A stretch of DNA of 64,000 nucleotides. Origin: Adenanthera pavonina. Lineage: Eukaryota; Streptophyta; Magnoliopsida; Fabales; Fabaceae. The stretch lies in NCBI GenBank assembly GCA_026686845.1, contig JAIVEN010000015.1, positions 15,171,501 to 15,235,500 of the forward strand, written 5' to 3'. A program made the translations under genes and the position numbers. Under the pieces are notes generated by a model that was not told the DNA's origin, did not search any database, and saw only the letters and a program-made list of their open reading frames with translations. Below are positions 1-13,189 of the stretch, piece by piece. The number at the start of each line of letters is the position of its first letter. Positions within the stretch are counted from its first letter, which is position 1.

Positions 1-3000
1 CGTTAGGCTCTGTTCGGAGGTGGGATGAAATGAAATGGTGCTTTTTTGTTTTTTCCAACCAAACTATACTCCCTTACTCATACTCCCTCGTTGGTCCGGA
101 CCTTCATTATGACAGTCATTCACTCTCATAAAATATAGACCGTCCAGTTTTTAACGTTGATGATCTAGATTTAAAGTTTTTTAATTTAAAATTTTTAAAT
201 AATATTTCCTCTAATTTTATATATAAAATTTATTATTATGATTATAAATATAAGATCTTTTACCATATACGAGTTAGTATTTATTATACATTCATATTTA
301 ATGTATTCAAAGAGAGAGAGATTAAATAAAGGTAGTTTTAAAAAAATATTGAGATTTTTGGAGAAATCAAGATAGTTAATTAGTTTTAACTCTCATTCTT
401 AATCTACATGATTCAGTTAAAAGGGTCTTATATTAAGGATAGAGGGAAATAACATATTTTAAAAAAATTATAATTATAAAATTATCTTTATTTTAATTAT
501 ACATCAGTAAAATAAAAACATATTAAAATTATAATAATTAAATTAAATCTCAATCATCCAGATTAATTAGGCATTTATTATTATGATTTGTGTTCAATGT
601 ATTTTCCGTTGGTCTATAATATAAGAGTTTTACAAAATTTATAATCATAGTATTAAAAATATAATTAAAGTTGGTTAGGAGTCTTAAAATTTAAAAAGTC
701 TTTAAATTTAAAAAAATATATATTATTCTTTAAATAATCTCCATTCACATTAATCAAAACATTAAATAGAAAGAGTATTTATAAAATAAATTTATGAAAG
801 ATATTTTTTAAAAAATTTCATCAATGTTCTACTAAATTTTAAGAAAAGACTTATATTATAGGACAAAGTGATGGAATTAGGATCCAAGTTAGTGGAAATC
901 CATTTCTCTGCACCGGTCTTTTGAGACCAGATCTGGACCATCTATATAAAATATGGACGGTCCAAATTTTATCTTACGTTTTTTCTTAATTTTTATTATT
1001 AAATACTATTTTTTTAAAATCTTACTGTTAAGAAATTATTTTTATTCTGTGTTTTGCTTCTTTTAAGATTTAAAAATATTAAAATTTAAAAAAAAGTTAT
1101 TAAAAATCTGGACTGACTAAAATTTTTCTGGACGTCCAAATCCTTTGCTGCTGCAACAACAGAGGATCTATTTCCAAGTTAGTGGGAGCGGCCTAATTTG
1201 AAAGGGATTTAGTCTCCTAAGTTTCTTTCTTTCTTATTAATTTGGGTTTTAAAAAAATAAAATAATATTTTTAAAAAAATTATTTGAGAATTTGAATTAG
1301 TGAACATTCTTCTTACAAATCATCTCAACTTTGAGCTCGTTTAGTATAATTATCAAAAATAACTTTTTCAGGGAAATGTACTTCCTAAAAAATTAACTTT
1401 CTGAAAAGTTCATATATAATTTATTTATTTTATTTTCTATTTCTTGAAAATTTTAAATAATTTTGTAAGTAAATATATAATATTTTAATTTTAAATATAT
1501 AAATACTTTTTTTGTTCCAAAAAAATAATTAAAAAATTAAAAATTCTTTTTGAAAAAACATCATAAAATGCTGTAGAAGTATTACTTTTTTGAGTTGTGT
1601 TTGAGAAATTCTATTTTCCGAGTTAAATTCAGCCAGAAACTTATAAATTATTTTTAACCAAGTAACATCAATCAGCCTATTTTCTAAAAAGTTTAACTTT
1701 TTTCCTCCACTTTCCTCATACTAAGTAAGCCCTTTGTGTTTATTGGACTTAATAAAATCCTCACAAATTTTTTTAATCATATACCCAAGAAAATTTAAAT
1801 CCAAATGTATTCAATACTTGAATTTAGTGGTGAAAAAATAAAACTTGAGTTTAATGAAATCAAAATATTATAATTAATTATGTTAAAATGCTAAAATTTA
1901 TGTTTATAACATGCAATTTTTTAAATTGAGGGGTCAACAAATCCCTAGATCTAATCCCTGATGAGATGATGAGATGAGAAAAATTTTGTAAAATCTCAAT
2001 AATATAAGATAGAGAGTATTAATAGTAAATTCATTTAAAATTTCTAATATTGTCCTACGTTAAATTCCAATATTAGACTAATTATCATTAACATTCCCTC
2101 TACTCTTATAGATCAATGCAAATTGAGGGCCTTATTGAAAAAATATAATTAATTATCCAGATATTTTGCAAATTATAAGACCAAATGGAGCAATACACGT
2201 TAACAAATATTTGGTTGCTCGGCTCGACGGAAAACCCACAGCGAACTCCTCATAATAACAAAATAGCTGTGCCTGACTTTCTCAGCCACCGTTAAACTTT
2301 CGGAGGGGAAAAAAGTCAAAAGAATAATCCTACTTAAAATAAAAATCACAACGCCTGACCCTGACTATTCAGAACATACTTTTAATAAAATAAAATATCT
2401 TTCAGTCAGCACAAAATTTTCGTGGAATGAGTTCAAAAGGACTTCAAATAGATCCAGAAATCTAAGATCTAATAAAAAAAAATTAAACCCTTGTAATTTT
2501 TTTATTGATCTAACACTTTTTTGTGCTTCAAAAATATAAATCTTTAAATAATATAATTACATTTTCAAACAATCTGAAAATTACTTTTTTATACCAGAAA
2601 TTACGTTTTTAAAAAACTTAATCAAATAGGCCCTTTACCATTAAGAATGAAAACTTTATTGCATATCTATATCCTCCGCACAATCTAATATTGGCCCTTT
2701 ATCTATTTGATAATTGCTTATGAATTTCTTGTATATTTCACATCCTATTAAGAGAAAAAAATTAATATTATATTAATTTTTTATTAAAATTATTCTTATT
2801 TATTAGCACTATTAAAAATCACGAGATACATTTTTAGAAAGAATTGAGAGAGAAATTAATTAAATAAAAATAATTTTAGAAAAAATTGAAAAAATAAAAC
2901 AAATTAATTATTTTTAACTAATTTTAACTTTTAATAAAAAAAACTTCAACTCTATTTCTTAATAGTCGTGAAATAGTTTTTTTTTCTTTATAAATAAGAT

Positions 3001-3854
3001 AGGAAGGAACATGTGTATGTGTGTGTGTACACAGATTTTATAAGCTTTATTGGTCCATCATATTTTGTGTGTGTGATCCTCTAAGAGAATATCAAGGTGT
3101 CCAACATAAAGGATTAAACGCCAAGACATTGTGTGGGAGCCAAAAAATGGTGGCAGCAAAATAGAAATTATAATGGCGCGAACTTGGGAACCTGGGAAAT
3201 GGGACTATCGAGCTACAGCGCACGTGGAAGACAAGCATCAGCCACACATCAGAGCTTGATTGGCGCATGGAGGCACATCCGTCAAACTTTTCAACCTCCA
3301 TTTGTATTATTTAGTGTCAACAGGGACTTGAGAAGAGACTGAACGATGAGATTTGCAGCCAGTTCATATAATTAAATGGTTAAATACTATTTAGAAGGAG
3401 TAGAAATAAATAATAAATAAGTGTAAAGAAATGAAATACGCTACCATATACCCTTGAGAGCATCCAAAGTCGTTTGGCAGCAAAGCCTCCTCCTGACCAT
3501 GGTGCGGTAAAATTCCAGAACCATTAGCCTTCAACAATTGGTCCTCTCTTCACGTTGAACCCCAAATAAAGACGGTTAAAAAAATTGGAGTAATCTCACG
3601 GAGTTTACAGTGAATAAAACACATTGTGAATGAAAAATCAATTTCTCTCATTCAACTAATTGATCGGCCACAAAGACAAAAGAACAATGCAGAGCTATGT
3701 AGTTCGCTTACCATTACAACACTAAAATTCTCTGTCGCAAATCGACATGTCCATGACAATACAGAGTCAATCAGAACCCACTGTTTATTCTGCATCGTCA
3801 TATGAACAAGAAGAAATACATAATCCTGAATCAATGTTAGCGAACAGGTATTTT
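1..3854. other. AT-rich intergenic DNA, no gene seen
   Basis: This stretch is strongly AT-rich with many homopolymer runs, and I see no coding signal. Motifs resembling GGTCCGGACC / GACCGTCCA near 90-150 recur in similar form near 920-970 (GACCAGATCTGGACCATC, GGACGGTCC). They could be remnants of a small inverted-repeat element, but I could not define its ends. The right end is the downstream flank of the minus-strand gene that stops at 3855. Confidence 0.6.
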
Positions 3855-6800
3855 TTACCGCACAGGTTGCTGGTTATAATGGTTCTTCTCTTTCTTCTTT
3901 GCTGCAGCAAGCCTAGCACTCCTCGCAGCAGCCTCTTGGGCAGCAGCCCTCGCAGCAGCATCCATTTCTTTACTCGATTTCTTCTTCTTTGAGGATGCAA
4001 CTTTCTTAAGACGCTCTTTGACATCCATAGTGGACGCATCCTCCTCTGCTCTTTCAGGAGCTGTAACTTCTTCACCCCCATTGTTTGTATCTGCAATATT
4101 GGGTTGATCCTGAGATTCTTTCACCTCCTTGGAGGCTTTATCCTTCTTTTTCTTCTTCTTGGCACTTTTGGACTCAACAGTTATGTTTTCCTTCTTTTCT
4201 CCATCTCCATCAGCCTCGGCATCTTTCTTATCCTGTGGTGCATCTGCATATGCATTATGAAAATAGCTGGCTTAAGCTAGAGTCAATAGGAAGTAACCTC
4301 GAGTAACTGCAACCTCATACTACGCACAGATGTTTACTTTTCTCTCCAAAGATGAAATTTAACAAAAGCAACAGTTAAATTGGACGAACTTAATATATTT
4401 CCAAGGAAAAATTAGAGGGGAACAAACTTTGAGCAAAAACTGAAACTTTCTCAAGGGATAAAGCATGATAAAGAACAAATGCATGCCATGGCACTCAATG
4501 CACTAACCTTACAGAACACACAGTAAACAAAATCTAGATCATGAAGCATATAATAATGCATAATTACCTTGCGACTCATCTTGACCATTGCTTTCTTTCT
4601 GTGTAACACCAAAATCAGCTAGAAGAGCCTCAAGCTCTGCAAGTTCTTTCTTCTTCCTTTCTTTTTTGGAGAGTTGCCGTTCTGCCTCCTTTGGTGCCAC
4701 AGAAACTTCAGCAGGCTTCTTAACCTCATGTTCAGGGTTTACGGAAAGCTCAGGTTCATGATCATGCTCTTCCTCCCCATCACCATCCCCTTCATCTAAA
4801 ATATCTTCCTCACTCTCACTATCCTGTACTCGGAGAGATCATCAATTATCATATGTCAATTCCAGAAAATCATCACATTCGTGATATACAAGAGATCATG
4901 AAAACAAAACAAATGACCTGGAGCCAATGGCAAAATTATTATCATAAGAAGATGAGATTTTTATTGATATTAATTAAAGAATCTCCATTTTGCTTTCATA
5001 TCCAACTTGAACAAACCAAATGTTAACTGGAAATCCAGTCTTTCCAAAAATAAACCCAAACATATCACATAACCTCCAAGAACATAAGCATGTAAACCTC
5101 CAGATTCTCTAAATCTAAGAAGACACACCCAAAAGGATCTTTCACTACTTTCCCATGCTAAATAATGGACCTTTCACTATGTTCACTACTTTTATGGACA
5201 ACTATCAAGCCCCTTACAAAATTCAAGCTATAGAAAATCTTAACTTTAGATTTAAAGAATGTCAATCGCATTTCTTAGTAAATTATACTACAGTATCAAT
5301 TTACATATATCAATAGTGTTAACAGTTCTTCTGGCACCAATAAGTTCCCTCCTACCTCCATAGTGCTATAAACAAATGGTCCAAGAAAACAAACACCCAC
5401 ATACTCATCTTCACTGAAACAATGCCTTCAGCCAACTACCACATCAAAAAAGTCTCCTCTGTACTAAACACCAGCTAAAAACATCTCAAATCGTTTCCAC
5501 TCCTATATACTAAATAGATCCAGCGTTACTATTTCTAATGAGTTCCCAAGAAGCATGAACATAGACAAAGCCACCGGACAACAAAGACACTGCAAAGCAG
5601 GATCTAAAGATGGGTTAGCAAAATAAATATCCTCCGTAATCCTAGACTACGAGTTTTTACAATGCTTTTGATTCCTCCCAAAACAACAGCTAAAAGCATC
5701 TTTCCACTCTTATACTACATAGATTTAGGATAACTAATTATGACATGTTCCTAAGAAGCATGGACACAGACAAAGCCACCATCATAGGCATGGACAAAGA
5801 TACTGCAACAAAGCAGAATCTAAACATCTAATCTTTTGAAGTTCCATGTCACACATCTCCATTTTGAAGTGTCAATACTTTGTAAATTAGTTCCATAATT
5901 CTTGAAGTCTTGCTTTGCTTCCTCTTAAAATGTTTTCTATATAATAAAAATAAAAAATAAATTGCTAAGTCATCTCAAATTTCTACACAAGGAGATTTTA
6001 TATTCTTTGCTGCTTGCTTTTTCCCCCAACATTTGCACTATGAAGAATGGTACCAAACCACCTTTATCTGCCACAACTTTTCATTACATACCATAGACTC
6101 CGATATCAAGCACAGCCTTAATCAAACCCATCAACCATAGGCGCGGAAATCTTGCAAAAACGACATGAGACATATGGCACATACAGAATTCAGTCACAAG
6201 CAAGGTAGTCAAAGGCTAAAAACAAAGGCCCTGTGCTACATCTCTAAAACACTTTCATCAGAGGCACTAAAAGGCAGTGTGCCCAAGGAAACAACGTATT
6301 AAAGAAACTGACAATTATTACAGGGCTGCAGTACACCTATAATCGTCAATTTCTTCTGTTTTGTCGAATCATGTGCATTATCTTAGGGCTATGGTCCCTG
6401 CTGGCTTTGCGTTTTTGTGTTTATCTACAAAACCCTAAAACTCCAATAGCCTAAATGATGTTTCAAAATAAGAATAACTATTTCACCCTATTCTAAGTCT
6501 CTAGGGCTATGTTTGATTTTCTAACCTTTTATTTCATCCTATAACTATTTTTATATTTTTGAGTTGTGTTTACAAGATGACCCTTTTCTATTTCTATTCA
6601 AATAGACAGGTACCTAAGGGGGCCGGGAAAGCTCCAATCGATCACCATTGCCTCCCATGGTGTGAGAGGGGATAGCACTGAATAATAACTTATCTCAGCA
6701 CCCTAGGGACCGAGGCAAAACGACTTTGACATCACTGATCACAAGTATGACAAAACGATCATCACTGGACACGTATAATATCCTTTCAATTTCAAAAATA

Positions 6801-7159
6801 GGTTTTGATCACATCAATGAACAGAATATAAAAGCATTTATCCCCACCTCTAAATAGCTCGGCTTCTCCTCACTCTGCTCCGGCTCGGAAACCCCCCAGA
6901 CAGACTGTGGCGGGGCAGTCGTCGCAAAATAATCGTCATCATCATCAACATCAGCCCAAGATTTAGCATTCAAGGGAGTGGGAGCCCAGAACACTTGGGG
7001 TTCAGGTTCCTTAGACTGCACCTGTGATTTAGACGACCCCTTGCTCTTGCGCTCCTTATCGGACTTCTTCTTCTTTTTGAGAGCATCAAGCGCTGCAAAA
7101 ACGTTCGTGTTGTTAATCATCAACGACCCTTCGTCCCTTCTGCTTCCTCCCCCTACCAT
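3855..7159 (-). CDS. Conserved plant Lys/Glu-rich protein of unknown function
   Basis: Three coding exons read on the minus strand: 7159-6848, 4823-4568 and 4243-3855, with introns of about 2.0 kb and 324 bp and GT-AG borders. The phases fit and give 318 aa. I chose the ATG at 7157-7159 (MVGGGSRRDEGSL...) because plant homologues, as I recall, start this way; an in-frame ATG lies 33 bp upstream. The N-terminal third has a KKKKK basic patch after VFAALDAL and an acidic VDDDDDYF stretch. Exon 2 starts acidic (DSESEEDILDEGDGDGEEE) and ends with a KKELAELEALLADFGV helix. Exon 3 is Lys-rich and ends in an Ala/Arg/Lys coiled-coil-like tail. No enzyme motif is visible. The composition suggests a nuclear or RNA-associated protein, but that is inference. 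From memory it resembles Arabidopsis At2g25670, a protein without a defined role. Confidence 0.85.
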
Positions 7160-8789
7160 TTCGTTGTATGCCCAGATCAACCAAAAGCACAAGATGTCGC
7201 GTGATGCGTGTAATTTTTATAAATCGTATGTCCTAAGAGTAAATTTATCTTGGTAATTTAATTCCAGAGTTACTCATAATATAGCATTTGCCACATGAAG
7301 ACTTATAATACCAATTACCAATGAACTCTCAGAGATCTGATATTCGGCTAAGATTATCAAATTCTCGATAAAAATAAATCAATACTAGGAGGGTTTCAAT
7401 GTAATTTGCAAAGGATTACAAAGAAGAAGTTAGATAAAGAAAATTAGGGTTTGATAGCCTCGTAAAGGGAGAGGCGAGAGGAAGGGAACCCAGTAGGAGA
7501 CCAAAAACAAGAGAGGTACCAATTTATCCTGTTTTAATGATGACTAGGGTTTCAACGGAGAAGATAACGTAAAGACAGGAGCATGAATGAAGGCTTTTAT
7601 AGGTAGTGTGGAATTTCCAAGGCTATAGCTTTTAAATATTTTATTATTTGTAAGTTTGTTTTCAGGTATTTCCATTTTTGATAAAAAATTTTATTTTTTA
7701 TTTTTGATAAAATTAAAAGAAGAGAAAATTGTGAAAAAAAACTAGAAAATGGAAATATTTGGGGGGAGGGATCAGGACATTGCAACTATAGTAAAGGGAA
7801 TAAAAAATTGATATAAATTGTTGAAATTGTCATGACATTTGAGAAAAAATAAAACCAGACACAGATAATGAGATAAACAAAATAACCAGCAGAAGCTCCA
7901 AGAGCATTTGAGGGAAGAAAAAGGTAAAGCTAGGGTGATGCCACAAAGTTGAAGGTGAAGGAGGTGACGCCGCCGGTGAAGGTGAGATCTAAGGCCACGG
8001 GAAAGAGAAACATGCAAGATTTCAAAGGCAAGACATTTGGGAGGAAACGAACACCATCCCCATCGAAGGAGGAGACAGCAACGGTAAAGAGTTGGTGAGC
8101 AAGGAAGGTGAATGTGATAGGTCTTCATTCACGTGGGTGTTTACAAAGTAGTGAGTAATAGATTTTCGATCCTTACTTTCTTCCTTTCTATCCAAGAGCC
8201 ATCAAAAACATAGGGTGAGTTCATCATTTTTCTATTTGACTTGTTATGAGTATAGGTTGAGTTTGGAGTTAATTATCCTCATATTTGTTTTGATTTGGTC
8301 ACTAAATTTTGACGACATATACTTTATTCACCACTTTACTGTTAAACTGTAGCATTATTAAGAGTTTTCATTGTTGATCTTAGTTAGTTCTGCAGCTTAT
8401 GGTTGGGTTTAATTTGGATTTGTTGGTCAACATGTTCCAAGTGTTGTATTAACTTTGTTTGTGGTTTAATTAACCATCTGTTGAAATAATTTTACCATTA
8501 AAGACCAATCAAGAACCATATTAGAAGTGTGCTGGAAAAGGATTTGCATAACCAAAATCAAATTTTCACTTAAAATTATGGTAGGAATGATGTGAACTAT
8601 CTGAACTATAATAGCAATGATATGTCTTAAAGTTATGGATGATTAGAGTTTGGCGTATTATGGTGTAATTGATGACAAACTCATTCACTTCAAATTGTGG
8701 AAGGAATGCAATGGAGGGGAAAGGAGATGGAGAGATAAATATATTCAAGAAAGAATATTGAGATGAGTATAAATGGCAGTAAGGTTACT
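7160..8789. other. Upstream region of the Lys/Glu-rich gene and intergenic DNA
   Basis: The first few hundred bases must carry the leader and promoter of the minus-strand gene starting at 7159. I see no unambiguous TATA box. From about 7600 on, the sequence is non-coding in appearance. The left limit of the decayed Mutator-like region probably lies here, but I could not find terminal inverted repeats. Confidence 0.4.
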
Positions 8790-9232
8790 AGATTATTAGA
8801 AAGTGCAATACTGCAACGGTGGATGCGTGGTACAAGTTACTAAAAGAGGATACGGATTGATATAATATAATGGCATCTCGTGTGAAGGAAAAGAAAGGTG
8901 GAAGATCGTCACGGCCAACATCAAATATGGTATGATAATTATATTTAGAAGCTGTGATGATATGTTTAAAATACATGTTAAATAAGAATGCAATAATGTG
9001 TAGGCACCATTGGATACAAGATGTTCTCCCTCGTAGGGAGAAGGAAAGATATTTTACTGAGAGGGCTGAGAAGATGTATTTTGGAAAGCTGTTGGAAATT
9101 TGCTACACCCAAATTCATTATGGATTATGTGCACAGTTGTTGAGAGCAATTGACCCTCCAACTTGTATAATCTACATAAAAAGACAGTGGAGATTGATAG
9201 AATCCTCTGATAGGCATGAGCTTATGGGTTTG

Positions 9233-9962
9233 CCCGAGCATGGGGAGGTGGTGGAAATGAATGCTCATGCAGATGTATTTGCAAGACCAAAGGAGGAGTT
9301 CTTTGGGATGAGGTACAAGGAGATAAAGTGTATGATCAAGTATGGTCATCATGACAATAGGTTTGAGTTCTTGTTTCTTCTATGTGGTTTGAGGACCTTC
9401 CTATGTATAACCTCAAATGGATGTGTTAGTGATCAACTACTTAAGATCGTCTATAGTAAGTGCACATTGCCTGAGTATTTTGATTGGTCATCATTTGTAA
9501 TAAAGGAACTTATGCATGAAGCTGCTAGGTATAAACGTGTACTCGCAATTAAGGGAACCAAGAGGAGCATCGGTGGATGTTTGTACTTTCTTCAGAAACG
9601 TTCCCCAACATGGGGAGGTGGTGGAAATGGACGTTCATGTAGATGTATTTGCAAGACTGAAGGAGGAGTTCTTTGAGATAAGGTACAAGGAGATAAAGTG
9701 TATGATATAGTATGGTAATCATGACGATAGGTTTGAATTCTTGTTTCTTCTATCTAGTTTGGGGAACCTCTTATGTCTAACCTCAAATAGATGTGTTAAT
9801 GATCAGCTGCTTAAGATCGTCTATAGTAAGTGCACATTGACTGGGTATTTTGATTGGTCATCATTTGTAATAAAGGAGCTTATGCATGAAGCTGCTAGGT
9901 ATAAACGTGCACTTGCAATTGGGGGAACTAAGAGGAGTATCGGTGGATGTTTGTACTTTCTT
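9233..9962 (+). repeat. Direct tandem duplication, 370-bp period
   Basis: Copy 1 (about 9233-9592) and copy 2 (about 9603-9962) align at a constant offset of 370 bp from CATGGGGAGGTGGTGGAAAT to GGTGGATGTTTGTACTTTC. They differ by scattered substitutions, and copy 2 has an in-frame stop after the KEIKCMI motif. The duplication lies inside the decayed Ulp1-like transposon gene and repeats a protein segment of about 120 residues. Confidence 0.85.
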
Positions 9963-10360
9963 ATGGTAGGTTATGTGTCTTATGTTATGTAATTTGTAAT
10001 TGTTTAGTACAAGTTAGATTGATTTGCTTTTTTTTTTTTTAGATATTTTTCTTCCAAAATTTTCCTCTAGGTCCGAATCTAATACCATGGCCTAGCAATG
10101 TTCTAACACATTGGAATGATGAGCGTGTGAGGCTGAGGGTATAATGGAAAAAAGATAGCAATCATGGGATTCTTCATGTCTCCCACATATGTCATGAAAG
10201 TACATCAAAAGATCCGAGGGGAGGCAATATCTTCTATGATGCGGTACGTGAATTAGTAAATGGTATTGATATATACATATATGTATAATTACATTAATCT
10301 TGATCCAACAAATGTGTGGTTTCATTCCATAGGAGGTGAGAAAGTTGTATGGTAAGCTTA

Positions 10361-10898
10361 TAGTACTGGGAATTCGGGCTGGCCCGGCCCATATGGGCCA
10401 GCCCGTCACAAGCCGGGCCTAATATGGGCTGGGCCTAAAAACCCGTTTTTATCAGATGTGCTGTGTTTTTTTAAGCCTAGCCCATATTCAACGGGTTACG
10501 GGCTAGCTCGTAGACCCATATTTTTTTTTAATTTTTTTAAGTTTTAACCTAATTTAACATTTACAAAATAATAGAAACTTTTTTTTTCACATGCATAATT
10601 ATTTAAATCAAGAAAACTAAAATTAACTATATATTAATTGTCAACATCATCATTTATCATCACTATTAAAATCATTAACCAAGAAAAATATTTAAAAAAT
10701 ACAAAAAAAAAAAAAGAAAATGGACTAAATGGGCCGGCCCACGGCCCATGTGGGCTAGCCCATTTTTTAACCACCCCAAATGGGCTCGGGCTCAAAAGCC
10801 CGTTTCTTATGAAAGTTCTTAAATTTTTAGCCCAGCTCGTTATTTTCTTCGGGCTAAATGGGTTAGCCCATCGGGCTTGGCCCATGTTCCCAGCTCTA
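10361..10898. mobile_element. hAT-like MITE (538 bp) with GGGC/GCCC-rich ends
   Basis: The ends are TAGTACTGGGAATTCGGGC and ...CATGTTCCCAGCTCTA, imperfect terminal inverted repeats of the TAGAGCTGGGAA type common in hAT elements. The flanks are TAAGCTTA (10353-10360) and TCAGCTTA (10899-10906), an 8-bp target duplication with one mismatch. The subterminal regions are crowded with GGGCTGGCCC, GGCCCATATGGGCC and similar palindromic boxes around an AT-rich core. There is no coding capacity. Removing it and one flank copy restores continuity of the surrounding Ulp1-like gene remnant. Confidence 0.75.
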
Positions 10899-12530
10899 TC
10901 AGCTTATGGCTAAGTTTAAGAAAGAGTTGACTGAGGAGCTACTAATCTTCCAAGCGGTAAATGAATGTTAAAGGTGTTGAGCTAGAGGCAAGGCCACAAT
11001 GAGATGAAGGAGACAAATGGGTAGTTATGATTCACAATAAGTAGGATGACTTTCCCAGGCAAATGTAGCATAGAGATGATAAACTTAACTCAGGAAGGAA
11101 GACTTAAAAAGAATCACCTTCGGTTTAGAAGGTCTTTCAAGAACACTTGGTTAATCCAAGGAAGAGAGGACAACAGCTTGAGAACCTAAGAGAGGAAGAT
11201 TGTGTAGATGGTGGACACAGTGGATCAAAGGAGGTGGGATAAAGCGGATCATGGGAAAGAGGATGTTAGTTTATGAAGGTCTATAAGGACATAGATGAAC
11301 AAGAATTGATCACCATTTGTTTGTGAACCTAATAGGTGAGGCAATGAAGGTGAAAAGGGTAAATTGAAATTATTTGAAAAGTGTACTTGAATAGCATCCC
11401 ATGAGATAGAGGATAAGACAATTGTGGACATTGGTGAATATTTTGTAAGCCAAATAGAAATGCATTCCTTAGACTATATTGAAAAGCTTGCTGATGGGGT
11501 AAGCATCTTCAATTCCACATAGTTACATGATTGTTGCCTATTTAATTGTGTTTGATAACAAGTTAACAACTGTTACTACAAGTTGTGTCACTAAAGGCAA
11601 AATTGATCGTTGAAGAATAGCTGGCCTTGCATGGAGAGGTGCGACAACATATTTTTTATGCCAACTTTATAATAAACTAATTTTAGTATGTTTAGTATGG
11701 TTGTGTTACCATTTTTAAACTTTGTTTGATTTGTATAAATCGATGGTAATTTAGATATGGATGGTGAAGGAGCCGGAAAAATGGCAAATAGATCAATAGA
11801 GGCATTACTTTGCCCCGAATAAGGTTGGATAAAACATCATCGAGTGTGACTTTGTTTTCATGCATGCAGTGTATAATTCGCACTAATGGTGTTATGCAAT
11901 TCAATCGAAGCATCTTCGATTTCACCTACTTGATTTAATTCTAGGATAGGGCAATAATTCAGGTAATACAATTTTCAATGAGCAGATACAAAGAGCTACT
12001 AAAGTGGTATATGCATATTGTGGCCTAACGGACAATCTATACTAGGAACCGCTGATTTCTATTTCGTTGCTAAGTCAATATTTGTTGTGTGTAGAGGGAC
12101 AACTTTTTGAGAATATTTGCTGATATTAAGCCTGATGTGTTTGGAAACAAGCCGGCAATAATAGTTAGGTTGGGAATTGTTCCACCACAAACAAACTTAT
12201 TTGATTGCGGGATGCATGTCATCACATACTTTAGACAATGGGATGACACTAGTAAGCTTGAGTGGCACCGTTTCACTATGCCTTCGTACAGTCATGTAAG
12301 TTATTGTCTTCCATTCTCTTTGTTCCGATTGAACTAGACAGCACATGTCTGAAGAACGACATTGTACTATTTTTTTTATACAAGAAGAAATGCGTGACAT
12401 GCATGTTGACTTGGTTTGGTGGTTGGTGACTCACCCATTAAACAAGGTCAGGGATGAAGTGTTGGCATGGGCATTGCAAAAGACGAAGAAGCGAGGGAAG
12501 AAACATGGCATTTATAGGGTGATGATAACA

Positions 12531-13189
12531 TGTTTAGGTTGTGTAATTTATGGTTTGTGGAATTTTTTGTATATTGGTCTAATTTTTGCCCCAAGTGGTT
12601 TGTTATGGTTATTGAGACAGTATTTATGCACTAGAAACAGTTGACTGAATGTGCTCATTTAGTAGAAAATTTCTCTTAACGGTGTGAATCTTTTGTTCAA
12701 AATTAGGGCAAAATGTGAGTTACCATTATTCACATGCTATCAATCTCATTTCCCTTAGAATTTGTTATTTAGTATTTGGGAAAATATAGTTGACCACTTA
12801 CATTTTATAATTAAATTTCATCAAACTACTGGTGGGCTGTTTAACCGGTTTGCCCACCATGGTCCCAATGCATTAGCCACATCCAATCATGATCCAACTT
12901 ATGCTGAAAGTGGTCGATCAATCATAAATTTGAACATAAAATGTCAAAATTTTTTGTTAACCATTTCTCTCATATAATGAACCCGACTCACAATAGCTTC
13001 GCATAGTTAGTGTTGAAAAACTTTATATACTTAAATTGTCAGTCGACCAATTTTATTGGATTGTACACAAAAGTCCACAATTCTTATTTACATGCAATAC
13101 TAACCTAACTTATTTTGGAAAAAAGGTCCACCACTAAAAAATTTCAACAGAAAAGGTGATGATTTAATAGTTCACTATTTTCCTAAACA
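12531..13189. other. Non-coding DNA between Ulp1-like remnant and repeat array
   Basis: No gene seen. From about 12800 the text contains weak resemblance to the repeat units further right (for example GTCAGTCGACCA followed by ...AAGTCCACAA), so this may be a decayed left margin of the tandem-repeat region. Confidence 0.35.

Larger units (their letters stand above)
8954..12530 (+). pseudogene. Degenerate transposon gene with Ulp1-like cysteine-protease end
   Basis: Discontinuous plus-strand coding remnants in several frames. 8990-9590 encodes a hydrophobic and Cys-rich block (RREKERYFTERAEKMYFGKL, later LLKIVYSKCTLPEYFDWSSF). About 10080-10250 has a WPSNVLTHWNDERVRLRV-like block with a stop. 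About 12107-12300 contains PPQTNLFDCGMHVITYF, which matches the Gln...Asp-Cys-Gly signature around the catalytic Gln and Cys of Ulp1/C48 peptidases. 12345-12530 continues with a Lys-rich tail. Stops, frame changes, an internal 370-bp duplication and a MITE insertion break the gene. Ulp1-like genes of this kind are carried by many plant Mutator-like and other DNA transposons, and the nearby minus-strand MULE transposase supports that. The catalytic His could not be placed with confidence. Confidence 0.65.

Noticed and set aside
3133..3342. 69-aa open frame on each strand
   Set aside because: Both strands are open over the same short stretch; no family resemblance or splice context.
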